From positions 124,001 to 188,000 of the forward strand of contig NZ_JAHPZO010000004.1 of the NCBI RefSeq assembly GCF_019042655.1: a stretch of DNA of 64,000 nt. The letters run 5' to 3'. This DNA comes from Planococcus sp. CP5-4_YE. GTDB taxonomy: Bacteria > Bacillota > Bacilli > Bacillales_A > Planococcaceae. This document shows positions 16,075 to 24,758 of the stretch, piece after piece. Every line of letters begins with the position of its first letter. The stretch's first letter is position 1. The notes beneath the pieces are model-generated. The model ran no database searches, was not told the DNA's origin, and saw only the letters and a program-made list of their open reading frames with translations. The position numbers and the translations under genes were made by a program.

Positions 16075-17577
16075 TTAACGTTGTTTATATGCCAGCCGAT
16101 TGCTTCTCCATTTCAGGAATGCCGGAACCAATAGGGAAATCAATGCAATCAAGAGCAGTGATAGCGGAAGCGGGCTATCGACAAAAATGCTCAAGCTGCC
16201 ATTGGAGATGGTCATCGATTGACGGAAAGCCTGCTCCATCATGCCGCCAAGGATAAATGCCAAGATGAACGGCGGTGCGGGGAATGAAAAGATCCGCATC
16301 GCAAATCCTAACGCGCCGAATACCAGCAGCATGTAAAGATCAAAGACATTGAAGCTGATAGAATAGACGCCGATCAAACTGAACATGATGACGAGGGAAA
16401 TCAGCAAAGGACGTGGAATGCTCAAGATTTTCGCCAAGTATGGAATCAACGGCAAGTTCAAGATCAACAGGAACACGTTCCCGAGATACATCGAAGCGAT
16501 GATGCCCCAGAAGATTTCCGGACGGTCGGTCATCAAGAGCGGCCCTGGCTGCACGCCGAGCACAAGGAACGCGCCCAGCATGACAGCCGTCGTCCCTGAA
16601 CCTGGAATCCCCAAGCTCAACAGCGGGACGAACGCACCACTTGTTGCGGCGTTATTCGAACTTTCCGGTGCGGCGAGCCCTTTGATGGCCCCTTTCCCGA
16701 ACTCTCCAGGATTTTTAGCGATTCGTTTTTCAAAAATATAACTGATGAAAGACGCGATTGTTGCCCCTGCACCCGGCAAGACGCCGAGTAAAAAGCCGAC
16801 GAACGACTGGCGGCTGACAGGCCCGCTCATTTCTTTCAGGTCCGCCTTGGACAACTTCAAGCTGCCCAGTTTCTGGTCGTCGCTCAAGCTGCGGTTTTTG
16901 CGGTTCAAGATGAGCATACAGACTTCAGCGACCGCAAAGAGCCCAAGTGCGATGATTAAAAAGTCGAAGCCGTCGAACAGGTTGACGTTCCCGAAGGTAA
17001 AACGCTGCGTCCCTGTCTGCGGATCGATGCCGATCGTGACGACCATGAAGCCTGCGACGGCTGCGATCATCGCTTTGATCGTCGAGCCTTCAGAAAGACT
17101 GGAAATCGCGGTCAAGCCCATGAACATCAAGGCGAAATACGCTGGAGGCCCAAAGGAAATCGCTACGCTCGAGAGCGCCGGCGCGAGCAGCATCAACAGG
17201 ACAACCGAGACGGTCCCTCCGACGAATGAAGAAATCGCCGCAATGGCCAGCGCTTTCCCGGCCTTCCCTTGCTGGGCCATCGGATAGCCGTCGAAAGCTG
17301 TAGCGACGGTTCCGGAAATTCCCGGGGCGTTCAACAGGATCGAAGAAGTCGATCCGCCGAATACAGCCCCGTAATAGACGCCCGCCATCATGACGAGTGC
17401 CGGTGCCGGGTCCATCCCGTATGTAATCGGAATCATGATCGCAATGGCGCTGATCGGGCCTAGGCCTGGCATCATCCCGATCAAAGTACCGACGATGACG
17501 CCGATCAGCACGAACATGATCCCTTCTAGACTTAAGGCAACTTGAAAACCGGTCAATAGACCTTGAAATGCATCCAT
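16075..17577 (-). CDS. tctA: tripartite tricarboxylate transporter large permease TctA
   Basis: A 500-aa membrane protein with about twelve helices. It carries the TctA signatures GTLIGMMPGLGPISAIA near the N-terminus, YYGAVFGGSTSSILLNAPG, and the repeated-half GVLPGAGATIASFISYIFEK and LGIPGSGTTAVMLGAF. These glycine-rich loops form the substrate/cation path. It works with TctB and the periplasmic-type binding protein TctC, here a lipoprotein. Energy comes from an ion gradient. ATG at 17577 follows AAGGAGGG. Order is tctC-tctB-tctA-SLC13-like, downstream of a divergent-free regulatory pair at 19760-22020. Confidence 0.94.
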   Translation of the reverse strand: MDAFQGLLTGFQVALSLEGIMFVLIGVIVGTLIGMMPGLGPISAIAIMIPITYGMDPAPALVMMAGVYYGAVFGGSTSSILLNAPGISGTVATAFDGYPMAQQGKAGKALAIAAISSFVGGTVSVVLLMLLAPALSSVAISFGPPAYFALMFMGLTAISSLSEGSTIKAMIAAVAGFMVVTIGIDPQTGTQRFTFGNVNLFDGFDFLIIALGLFAVAEVCMLILNRKNRSLSDDQKLGSLKLSKADLKEMSGPVSRQSFVGFLLGVLPGAGATIASFISYIFEKRIAKNPGEFGKGAIKGLAAPESSNNAATSGAFVPLLSLGIPGSGTTAVMLGAFLVLGVQPGPLLMTDRPEIFWGIIASMYLGNVFLLILNLPLIPYLAKILSIPRPLLISLVIMFSLIGVYSISFNVFDLYMLLVFGALGFAMRIFSFPAPPFILAFILGGMMEQAFRQSMTISNGSLSIFVDSPLPLSLLLIALISLLVPAFLKWRSNRLAYKQR

Positions 17578-17592
17578 ATGGAAACTCCCTCC

Positions 17593-18051
17593 TTAAAATG
17601 GCAAGATGCCGCGCGGCAAGACAATTCCCAGCGCGAAAACGAAAATAGCATACATAACAATCGGGAACAGAAGAGAGACCAATATATTTGTCTTCCATGC
17701 TCTATAACCCAAAAACCACGAACAGAAGAAAATGAACAATGTCGTCGTGATGATAAAGCCGATCGTTTCAAACAATAGAATATAAACAAAAATCATGGCA
17801 AACACCGCTGCAATGACTCCTAGTTCTTTTTTCGGGATATCGCGCTTCGCCTTTTCGGCATCCGTTTCCACTACGCGGGAAAAGAACAAGAAGACGGACA
17901 GCACCAATAACAAGATGCCTAAGCCTTTCGGAATGACATCCGCATCGATCGGTGCATATTCGTAATTGGGTAATTGAAAACTTAAATATAAATAGACGGC
18001 CGCAACAATGAAAATCAGCAGCCCCAACTTCCGGTTTATGCTTGCAAGCAA
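17593..18051 (-). CDS. tctB: tripartite tricarboxylate transporter small subunit TctB
   Basis: A 152-aa protein with four hydrophobic helices (residues 9-27, 40-58, 78-105 and 120-145), the TctB pattern of a short N-terminal helix, an ADVIPKGLG segment and a final GIVLPRG motif. It is the small membrane subunit paired with TctA. The start is TTG at 18051 with AAAGGAGG in front. It is separated from tctC by 123 nt containing a partial hairpin, which may lower its expression relative to the binding protein. Confidence 0.88.
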   Translation of the reverse strand: MLASINRKLGLLIFIVAAVYLYLSFQLPNYEYAPIDADVIPKGLGILLLVLSVFLFFSRVVETDAEKAKRDIPKKELGVIAAVFAMIFVYILLFETIGFIITTTLFIFFCSWFLGYRAWKTNILVSLLFPIVMYAIFVFALGIVLPRGILPF

Positions 18052-18081
18052 ACGAAACGCCTCCTTTTGACTGAAAAGAGA

Positions 18082-18108
18082 GAAACCGAATGCTAAAGAT
18101 CCGGTTTC
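18082..18108 (-). promoter_or_regulatory. hairpin between tctC and tctB, possible attenuator
   Basis: Arms GAAACCG / CGGTTTC followed on minus by TCTCTCTTTTC, a weak terminator-like signal. It may let part of the transcripts stop after tctC so the binding protein is made in excess. Confidence 0.45.
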
Positions 18109-18174
18109 ACTTGTTGACTTTCTTTTCTTTTTAGCTGCCTTGACAGCTGTAATTTCTTTTAGTAAGTAACTGTA

Positions 18175-19182
18175 TTATTGGCCTAATCCGATTTCCTCGA
18201 GCAATGCGGCAATTTCTTCTTTTTCGCCTTCGAGGAATTCGCTGTATTCTTCACTGCCCATGTACATTTCGGTCCAGCCGTATTTCTCGCGGACTTCCGC
18301 AAATTCTTCGGATTCACTCAATTCCTGGAATTTGGCTTCATAATAATCGACAGCTGCCTCATCCATGCCGGGAGGCCCGAAGAATCCGCGCCAGTTGACG
18401 AAGCTCTCATCGATGCCCTGCTCGATCGCTGTCGGGAATTCGGAAAGCACTTCCCCTTCCATGCGCTCTTCTGCCGTCACACCCAGAACCTTGATATTGC
18501 CGGCACGCACTTGCTCGATCGTTTCGCCGACACCTGTGGAGAAGACATCTACCGAGCCGTTCAGAACTGCTGTCAAAGCGCCGCCTTCTTGGTCAGAAAC
18601 GTATTTGATCTTAGTCGGGTCCACGCCCGCCGCTTTGGCGATGCGGACAAATTGCATATGGTCCATGCTTCCTGGAGCGGAAGTACCGATGACCGTGATG
18701 CTTTCCGGATCGTCTTTCATCTGGTCGAATAGATCGTTCAAATCTTCAAACTCGCTATCTTCGCGGACAGCAAATGCGCCGTAATCCGCAATCATATTGG
18801 CAAGCGGCGTAAAGTCCTCATGGCCGTGTTCCGATTGGCCGTTGAGCGGCACGAACATCAATGGCGGTGAAGCGACGAACATGCTGTGGGCATCCCCTTC
18901 TTTTCCATGGACATAAGCCCAGCCGATCGCCCCGCCTCCCCCTTCACGGTTGATGACGGTCATATTTTCATCGATGATTTCCGTTTCGCCGAAGACACGG
19001 GCAACTTCACGGGCTGTCGTATCCCAGCCGCCGCCTGATCCGGCCGGTGCCACCATTTCGATTGTTTTCGACGGCTCGAAGTTGCCGTCTTCCCCTGCCG
19101 TATTTACTGCATCGTCAGATCCGCAACCCGCGAATGCTAAAGCGCTTACAGTCAAGACACTCGCAAAAATCGTTTTTTTCAT
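18175..19182 (-). CDS. tctC: tricarboxylate-binding lipoprotein TctC
   Basis: A 335-aa Bug-family solute receptor. Signal peptide with lipobox LAFAGC (lipidated Cys at residue 19) anchors it outside the membrane. Characteristic Bug motifs follow: MVAPAGSGGGWDTTAREVAR near residue 43, NREGGGGAIGWA, and the ALTAVLNGSVDVFSTGVGE segment that lines the carboxylate pocket. It captures citrate or a similar carboxylate for TctAB. First gene of the operon. ATG at 19182 has AGGGGG upstream. Expression is probably controlled by the two-component pair 19760-22020. Confidence 0.93.
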   Translation of the reverse strand: MKKTIFASVLTVSALAFAGCGSDDAVNTAGEDGNFEPSKTIEMVAPAGSGGGWDTTAREVARVFGETEIIDENMTVINREGGGGAIGWAYVHGKEGDAHSMFVASPPLMFVPLNGQSEHGHEDFTPLANMIADYGAFAVREDSEFEDLNDLFDQMKDDPESITVIGTSAPGSMDHMQFVRIAKAAGVDPTKIKYVSDQEGGALTAVLNGSVDVFSTGVGETIEQVRAGNIKVLGVTAEERMEGEVLSEFPTAIEQGIDESFVNWRGFFGPPGMDEAAVDYYEAKFQELSESEEFAEVREKYGWTEMYMGSEEYSEFLEGEKEEIAALLEEIGLGQ

Positions 19183-19406
19183 TTTGTTTCCCCCTCAGTT
19201 CATGTAGTTTTCTTATGAGTTGAAGTATAACTTCGAATTTTCAGAATGTAACCGTTTGCAAAATAAGCTGTATAAAGGATTTTTTGATCATTTTGTTCAT
19301 AAAGTTCACAGGAAGTGTTGATTTTGCTGATATTTCATTTATAGGAAACAGCAGGGAATTATGCTAGGCTAGAAATAGCATGAAATGAACCTTAAGGAGG
19401 CCCACA

Positions 19407-19619
19407 ATGAAACGCCTACCAAGTGCAACTCCCGGCATGACGGCCATTGCGCTCGCCATCATATTAGTTCTCAGCATCGGAAGCGCCATTGCGGCACAGA
19501 GCTATTTCAGTTATGTAGAAGTGACGGAAGCAGCGGACCGTTGCTATGAGTTAGGCGGGTTTCCCGAAATCGAGAAAAGCGGTTGGCAAATGACCCATTT
19601 CGAATGCCACACCGACTGA
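19407..19619 (+). CDS. small secreted or membrane-anchored hypothetical protein
   Basis: A 70-aa protein with basic N-terminus (MKRLPS) and one hydrophobic helix (residues 12-30, IALAIILVLSIGSAIAA), then a 40-aa exported tail with two Cys (RCYELGG and FECHTD) that could form a disulfide. AAGGAGG precedes the ATG, so the gene is probably real. I do not recognise the family. It is a single gene closed by the terminator at 19643-19679. Confidence 0.65.
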   Translation: MKRLPSATPGMTAIALAIILVLSIGSAIAAQSYFSYVEVTEAADRCYELGGFPEIEKSGWQMTHFECHTD

Positions 19620-19642
19620 TTGCCAAAATGAAATGATAATGC

Positions 19643-19679
19643 AAAAAAGCAACTTCCCGGTTTAAGGAAGTTGCTTTTT
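19643..19679. terminator. bidirectional terminator
   Basis: Stem GCAACTTCC / GGAAGTTGC flanked by A-run and T-run. It closes the small gene on plus and probably the two-component operon on minus. Confidence 0.9.
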
Positions 19680-19759
19680 CGTTTGTAAAACTGTATGGAA
19701 TTGAGTTTTCCGAAGCTTGCCTTTGCTTTGAAGTTCGCATCGCCCATTCTACTTTCACT

Positions 19760-20428
19760 TCATTTAACGAAGTATTTCCGTTCCGGCCTGCCGACAATCC
19801 CATAGCCAAGCTCAGCGTAGCAATCATCCGTCGACACCAAATATTCCAGATAGCGCCTCGCGGTCGTGCGGGAAGCGCCCATCTCTTCGCCCATCTTCTC
19901 AGCCGTTACGCCTTCCTCATATTGCTCCAATAATTTCTGCACTTTCTGCATCGTCAGCGGATCGATGCCTTTGACTGCTGGCGCTTCTTTTTTGACTGCC
20001 TTGACGCCAAACAGTTCATCCAAATACGCCTGATCGATGGTTTCTTGGTTCGACAGCTTGTCCCTGTCTTTCCGGTATTTCTCGATAGTTGCAGTGAACT
20101 GGCTAAGTTCGGCGGGTTTTAAGATGATGCCTTTTACGCCTTTGCGCAGCGCTGTTTCGATATACTCCCGCTCGTTTGCTGCTGAGACGAGGATGATGTC
20201 GGTCTCCGGGCTTTCCTTTCTTAACTCATCGATCAACTCGATACCAAGCCCGTCCGGCATGTAATTGTCCAATAACACCAAATCCGGCCGCTCTTGTTTA
20301 ACCGCCGCCAGCGTTTCGGCGCAGTCTTTCGCTTTTGCTGCCAGTTCTACTTGCTTAATCTTCGCTAAAAACTTCTCGTGTACTTGCGCAACACGAAAAT
20401 CATCTTCTGCAATCACTACCCGCAGCAT
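19760..20428 (-). CDS. response regulator of CitB/DctR/MalR type
   Basis: A 222-aa regulator. Receiver domain residues 1-120: acidic pair EDD (8-10), phospho-acceptor Asp in LLDNYMPDG near residue 55, and Lys near 106 in ILKPAELS. The C-terminal part (about 150-222) is a winged-helix of the CitT/DcuR kind: LEQYEEGVTAEKMGEEMGASRTTARRYLEYLV. It probably activates the tct operon when phosphorylated by the kinase upstream. The start overlaps the kinase stop by one base (TAATG), giving coupled translation. Confidence 0.9.
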   Translation of the reverse strand: MLRVVIAEDDFRVAQVHEKFLAKIKQVELAAKAKDCAETLAAVKQERPDLVLLDNYMPDGLGIELIDELRKESPETDIILVSAANEREYIETALRKGVKGIILKPAELSQFTATIEKYRKDRDKLSNQETIDQAYLDELFGVKAVKKEAPAVKGIDPLTMQKVQKLLEQYEEGVTAEKMGEEMGASRTTARRYLEYLVSTDDCYAELGYGIVGRPERKYFVK

Positions 20429-22020
20429 TATGCCACCTCCATCGTTTTTTTCGGGATAAAGACACTGAATACCGTCCCGCGCTGAGGCGTCGAATCCACT
20501 TCGATCCAGCCGTTCAAGTCTTCAACCGCTTGCTTGACGATTGCCAAGCCGTAGCCTCTGTCCGCTTTTTCCAGTTTCGTGGAGAATCCTTGCATGAAAA
20601 ATTGATCGAGGTTTTCGGTTTCAATTCCGCGCCCGCTGTCCTGCACTTCAATGACCAAATCGTGGCCGATATCGGTAATGAAGAAAGACACTTCTTTCCG
20701 TTCGCTCGATTCGACTTCTTCAATGGCATTGTCGATCAAATTCCCGACAATGTGAATGACTTTGGAAATATCGACATGAGCAGGCAATTTGGCCAGTGAA
20801 CTGTTTTCGTCCACCGACAGCTCGACTTTCGCTTCAGAAGCTTTCCCCATTTTACCGAGCAGAATTGCCTGAACTTTTTTGTCTTCGATATGATTCAGTG
20901 TATGCTTTGTCTGCTTTTCATGATGATGGGTCTCTTGCTGGATCAGCCGGACCGCTTCCTCGGTCTCTTCCAATTGCAGAAGCCCAGATATGGCATACAG
21001 CTTATTGGCATATTCATGTGTTTGCGCCCGCAGGCTTTCCGAGTATTGGCGGATTTCCGACAGGGTTTCCAAAACTTCTTGGACTTCCGTTTTTTTACGG
21101 AATGTCGAAACAGCGCCGACCATTTCCCCTGCTGCCCAAATCGGCTTTTGGTTGACGATAAAAACGGTTCCGCCAATGAGAATCTCTTTGTTCTTCCATG
21201 AATTCCCCGTCGTTAAAGTTTCGCCCATCCTGAGTTCCGGCAATATATCATCAGACGGCGTGTGGAGAAAACTTTGGTCCATGGCGAGCATCTTTTCTGC
21301 GGAACTGTTTAACTCCGTGATGCGGCCATCTTTATCGATGGCGATGACCCCTTCGATAATCGATGACAGCAACGCTTCCCGGTCCTGGTAAAAACGGGCG
21401 ATTTCCCGCGGCTCAAGCCCCAGCGTATCTTTCCGGATATTCTTCGCGAGCAGGATGCTCCCCAATACGCCGATGACAAGCGTCAATAGGGCCAGCCCCA
21501 TCACGTCCATGATATTGCCGAAAATGATCGCTTCAATGTCTTCAATCATATACCCCACCGAAACTACACCAATGATGCGTCCGTCGCCGTCATAGATCGG
21601 CGCTTTGCCGCGCAGGCTTCTGCCAAGCGATCCAAATGCTTCGGAGACATAGACTTTGCCTTCTTGGAGGGCGCGCTCGTTATCGCCGCCGACCATGCTT
21701 TCGCCGATCTTTTCCGGATCCGGATGCGAATAACGGACGCTTTCCCTATTGCCGATGACGATGAACTCGGCGCCCACTTGCTTGCGCAAATACTCAGCAA
21801 TCGGTTGGATTTGCAGCGCCGGTTCCTCGTCATCCATCGCTTCGACGATCGTTGGCATAGCCGAAATGCCGATCGCTGTTTCCTGCGCGCGTTGGCCGAT
21901 GTTCTCTTTGATTTCCGCAATTTCCTGATAGCTCAAAATTCCGCCGAAGACCACTGTCGTCAATAGCACGAGCGAAGTCGTCAGCAGGATGATTTTGGTT
22001 TGCAGCGATAACTTTTTCAT
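20428..22020 (-). CDS. CitA/DctS-type sensor histidine kinase
   Basis: A 530-aa membrane kinase. TM1 is residues 8-28, then an extracytoplasmic sensor (Cache/PASp type) to about 165, with the RYSHPDPEKIGESMVGGDNERAL motif typical of CitA, DcuS and MalK sensors. TM2 is about 168-190. A cytoplasmic PAS domain (about 210-320) follows, then an SpoB-type dimerisation helix with phospho-His in RAQTHEYANKLYAISG, then the HATPase N box NLIDNAIEEV, G1 DSGRGIE and G2 GYGLAIV. It should sense extracellular di- or tricarboxylates, consistent with the tct genes. AGGGGACGGG precedes ATG. Confidence 0.92.
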   Translation of the reverse strand: MKKLSLQTKIILLTTSLVLLTTVVFGGILSYQEIAEIKENIGQRAQETAIGISAMPTIVEAMDDEEPALQIQPIAEYLRKQVGAEFIVIGNRESVRYSHPDPEKIGESMVGGDNERALQEGKVYVSEAFGSLGRSLRGKAPIYDGDGRIIGVVSVGYMIEDIEAIIFGNIMDVMGLALLTLVIGVLGSILLAKNIRKDTLGLEPREIARFYQDREALLSSIIEGVIAIDKDGRITELNSSAEKMLAMDQSFLHTPSDDILPELRMGETLTTGNSWKNKEILIGGTVFIVNQKPIWAAGEMVGAVSTFRKKTEVQEVLETLSEIRQYSESLRAQTHEYANKLYAISGLLQLEETEEAVRLIQQETHHHEKQTKHTLNHIEDKKVQAILLGKMGKASEAKVELSVDENSSLAKLPAHVDISKVIHIVGNLIDNAIEEVESSERKEVSFFITDIGHDLVIEVQDSGRGIETENLDQFFMQGFSTKLEKADRGYGLAIVKQAVEDLNGWIEVDSTPQRGTVFSVFIPKKTMEVA

Positions 22021-22130
22021 GGCACCCGTCCCCTGTATAGCCCATTTTTCATTAAATGTAGTCTACCATATCCCGAAACGGCCGAAAGAGAAAATTCTTA
22101 GAATTCTCTAAAAACATCATTTTCTCAATA

Positions 22131-22166
22131 AAAAGCCCTATTCTCCAAAATGGAAAATCAGGGCTT
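22131..22166 (-). terminator. terminator of osmC-like gene
   Basis: Arms AAGCCCTATTCTCCA / TGGAAAATCAGGGCTT with T-run on minus, just after the OsmC-family gene. Confidence 0.8.
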
Positions 22167-22170
22167 CGCT

Positions 22171-22617
22171 TTATGCTCTTGTAATATCGGATTCCAGTTC
22201 GACCGCCACATTGCCTTGGATGGCGCGTGTGATCATGCAAGAAGACTCCGCTTTTTCCGCGAGTTTGTGCGCCAGCTTGAATTCCTTCTCCCCTGCATCA
22301 GCCGACAAGACGACTTTCGGGCGGTGGATGATTTTTTTATAAGTGATGACGCCATTTTCGACTTCCACGATTCCTTCCGACTCCATCGTCAGCGATTCTT
22401 TCGCCAGCTTGCTGCGCTCCATCATCGCGGCGAGCGTGATGATATAGCAAGTCGCTGCTGCACCGAGCAGCATTTCGTCGGGATTGGTGCCGGCTCCTGG
22501 GCCGTCCATTTCGGGGGGAATCGAGATTTGCGTCTTCAGATTCCCTGTTTCGATGGTCCCGACATCATTACGGTTGCCGGGCCAGTCTGCTGTTAAATGA
22601 AAACTATGCAAAGCCAT
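22171..22617 (-). CDS. OsmC/Ohr-family peroxiredoxin-like protein
   Basis: A 148-aa OsmC-family thiol peroxidase. The first Cys is in GAAATCYIITLAAMM and the second in AESSCMITRAIQGN, the two catalytic Cys positions of the family. GPGAGTNPDEMLLGA is the classic entry motif. It reduces organic hydroperoxides in the cytoplasm. The frame extends 28 codons further, but ATG at 22617 (MALHSFHLTADW) follows CAGGAGG by 7 nt. It lies 17 nt after the PfkB kinase on the same strand and is likely its operon partner. Confidence 0.9.
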   Translation of the reverse strand: MALHSFHLTADWPGNRNDVGTIETGNLKTQISIPPEMDGPGAGTNPDEMLLGAAATCYIITLAAMMERSKLAKESLTMESEGIVEVENGVITYKKIIHRPKVVLSADAGEKEFKLAHKLAEKAESSCMITRAIQGNVAVELESDITRA

Positions 22618-22634
22618 TGCTGTTTCCTCCTGTT

Positions 22635-23573
22635 CTATTCCCAATCTTCCATATCTTCGCTTCGCGGCATTGCCGTGATGGCTCCAGCCCGTGTTGCACA
22701 AAGAGCACCCAGCTTATTGCCGAATCCAGCGCAAGCAATCAGCTCTTGCTGGTTTTGTGGCATGCCGCTTAAATGGACATGGCGGATGATGCCTGCCATA
22801 AACGCATCCCCGGCACCTGTCGTATCCACAGGCTGGACCGGTACAACCGGCACATGGATCGTCTCGTCTTTAAATACCGCATTCGTCCCGTGCTCACCGT
22901 CCGTGACGAAAACGACAGGAAGCCCGTAAGCTTTCAGGCGCTCAATGCCCGCTTCCATTGAATCAGCTTCCATGAGGAACAATAATTCTTCGACCGTCAG
23001 CTTCAAAATATCCGCTTGCGGCAAAAAGCGCAGAACCGTTTGACGGCACAACTCCTCGCTTTCCCAGCGCAGCGGCCGGATATTGACATCGTATGAACAA
23101 ATCACACCGTGAGACTTGGCCAATACCAAAGCCTGCGCCGTCGTTTCACGCGCTTCCGGGTGAAACAGCGTTCCTGAACAGAAATGGAACAGGCTGGCCG
23201 ATTCAAAGGCCTCACCTGCCAGTTCGTCTGCCTTTACTTGCAAATCAGGCGTTTCGTTATCATAGGAAGCGAAGACGCGATCGTTTGCTTCCGTTAAATG
23301 AATATACACGCCGCTGATACGCTTTTCCGGACGTTTGATTGAATGCGTCAAATCGACGCCTTCCGCCCGCAGCGCCTGGCAGAAAAAGCCGGAAATCTCA
23401 TCGTCTCCGGTGATTGTGATGAATGCCGATGGAACGCCGAGGCGGCTGACGCCGGCAGAAACGTTAACGGTAGCGCCTCCGAGATACAAATCGAATAGAT
23501 CATTGTTTTTGGTAGTTGCGATATAGTCGACAAACGCGTCGCCGTAAATCAGGACGTGCCTGTTAGCTTCCAT
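22635..23573 (-). CDS. PfkB-family carbohydrate kinase
   Basis: A 312-aa sugar kinase of the ribokinase/fructokinase family. N-terminal motif LYLGGATVNVSAGVSRLG and the C-terminal ATP site with catalytic base in DTTGAGDAFMAGI are present. It phosphorylates a sugar, often fructose, with ATP. The conserved NIRPLRW segment favours a fructokinase-like enzyme, but the substrate cannot be read from sequence. ATG at 23573 follows AAAGGGGAG. No sugar transporter or regulator adjoins. Confidence 0.88.
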   Translation of the reverse strand: MEANRHVLIYGDAFVDYIATTKNNDLFDLYLGGATVNVSAGVSRLGVPSAFITITGDDEISGFFCQALRAEGVDLTHSIKRPEKRISGVYIHLTEANDRVFASYDNETPDLQVKADELAGEAFESASLFHFCSGTLFHPEARETTAQALVLAKSHGVICSYDVNIRPLRWESEELCRQTVLRFLPQADILKLTVEELLFLMEADSMEAGIERLKAYGLPVVFVTDGEHGTNAVFKDETIHVPVVPVQPVDTTGAGDAFMAGIIRHVHLSGMPQNQQELIACAGFGNKLGALCATRAGAITAMPRSEDMEDWE

Positions 23574-23721
23574 ACTTTTCTCCCCTTCTCCAAAGAACCC
23601 TTGTCCGTTGCAGATACTGCCTGCAGCGGCCTGTTAAAATTCACTTTCCCTATTATTTCAGCAGGAAACAGGCAGGGCAAGGAAAAAAGCTTGAAAAGCG
23701 CGGTGCGCCGGTTTTTAGCAT

Positions 23722-23753
23722 AAAAAACAGCCGAAGAAAATAGCTCTCCGGCT
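23722..23753 (-). terminator. terminator after the mtnU remnant region
   Basis: Arms AGCCGAAGA / TCTCCGGCT (with mismatch) and TTTTTT on minus. Confidence 0.7.
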
Positions 23754-23764
23754 GGGTTCTCCTA

Positions 23765-23878
23765 TTATTCAGCCATCCACTCCGGTTTTCCGAAGCCTTC
23801 GAATTGCTCATCAATGACCGTTTCAAATTCTTCCGACTCGACGATTTCCACCAAATCCGCCGCCCGAGCGAGGGCTTG
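23765..23878 (-). pseudogene. 37-codon remnant in frame after the mtnU stop codon
   Basis: Directly after the TGA of mtnU the same frame stays open for 37 codons to TAA. It reads QALARAADLVEIVESEEF then ETVIDEQFEGFGKPEWMAE, a protein-like amphipathic helix and tail. The style resembles the C-terminal end of MetQ/NlpA-type methionine-binding lipoproteins, where a SEEF-type helix and a final KPEW/IPAW occur. No start codon with a ribosome site precedes it. It is probably the decayed end of a lost gene; the NlpA match is tentative. Confidence 0.45.
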
Positions 23879-24673
23879 TCAATGCGATTTTTCAAACTTT
23901 TTGTACAATTCGACACGGCGGTCTTCAAACACCGGGATGCGGCCCCGTACTTCGTCTACTTCCGAGAGATCGATGTCGGTATAGCCGATGCCTTGTTCTT
24001 TCTCCATATCCATCCGCACTTCTCCCCACGGGGCGACGACCATCGAATGGCCGCCGAACTCATTTTTCGGGTCGCTGCCGATGCGGTTCACAGCGATGAT
24101 GAAGCATTGATTCTCGATCGCGCGCGCCTGCAATAGGATACGCCAATGATCGATGCGTGCTGCGGGCCATTCCGCGGGCACGAAGATGGCTTTCGCGCCG
24201 TTCAGCACTTGCGCCCTCAGCCATTCCGGAAAGCGGATATCGTAGCAAATAACGCCGCCAAAAGTCTCACCGCCCAATTCGAACGTGCCGAGCGACTGCC
24301 CTTCTTCGAGGTGGATATGCTCATCCATCAAGCCGAAACGGTGTGCTTTATCGTACTCTGAAACGAGTGTGCCCGTGTTGTTGACCACATACATCGTATT
24401 GTAGAAACCGTCCTTTTTCTTCGTCGACACGGAGCCGCCGACGATATGGACGCTATGCTGTTCGGCAAACTGCTTTAAAAAATCGACCGTCTTGCCGTTG
24501 CCGTCCGCCAATTGTTCGAGCTCCGTCAATGCATAGCCGGTGTTCCACATTTCAGGCAGGACGATGAGCTCCGCACCATTTTCTGCCGCTTCTTCCAAAT
24601 AGGTTTTTACACGCTGAAAATTCGTTTCGGGCTCTCCGAAAGCGATATCCATCTGCACACAAGCGATTTTCAT
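23879..24673 (-). CDS. mtnU: carbon-nitrogen hydrolase (MtnU/YkrU-like)
   Basis: A 264-aa nitrilase-superfamily amidase. The catalytic triad is visible: Glu in LIVLPEMWNTGYAL, Lys in VSEYDKAHRFG and Cys in GGVICYDIRFPEWLR. Full length matches B. subtilis YkrU (259 aa). The family hydrolyses alpha-ketoglutaramate or alpha-ketosuccinamate, the by-product of transamination in methionine salvage. It is divergent from the aminotransferase mtnE, 85 nt away, which supports this role. GGGGGAGAG precedes ATG. Confidence 0.85.
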   Translation of the reverse strand: MKIACVQMDIAFGEPETNFQRVKTYLEEAAENGAELIVLPEMWNTGYALTELEQLADGNGKTVDFLKQFAEQHSVHIVGGSVSTKKKDGFYNTMYVVNNTGTLVSEYDKAHRFGLMDEHIHLEEGQSLGTFELGGETFGGVICYDIRFPEWLRAQVLNGAKAIFVPAEWPAARIDHWRILLQARAIENQCFIIAVNRIGSDPKNEFGGHSMVVAPWGEVRMDMEKEQGIGYTDIDLSEVDEVRGRIPVFEDRRVELYKKFEKSH

Positions 24674-24758
24674 GTTCTCTCCCCCTGTAGACAGTTTAGC
24701 TTAAACTCTATAAGATTTAAGGTAGAAGTGCAATTATTTAAAAAATGAGGAGGATTTC

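Noticed and set aside
23879-23881. Selenocysteine or programmed readthrough at the TGA after mtnU
   Set aside because: No SECIS-like hairpin, and mtnU already has full family length at the TGA.
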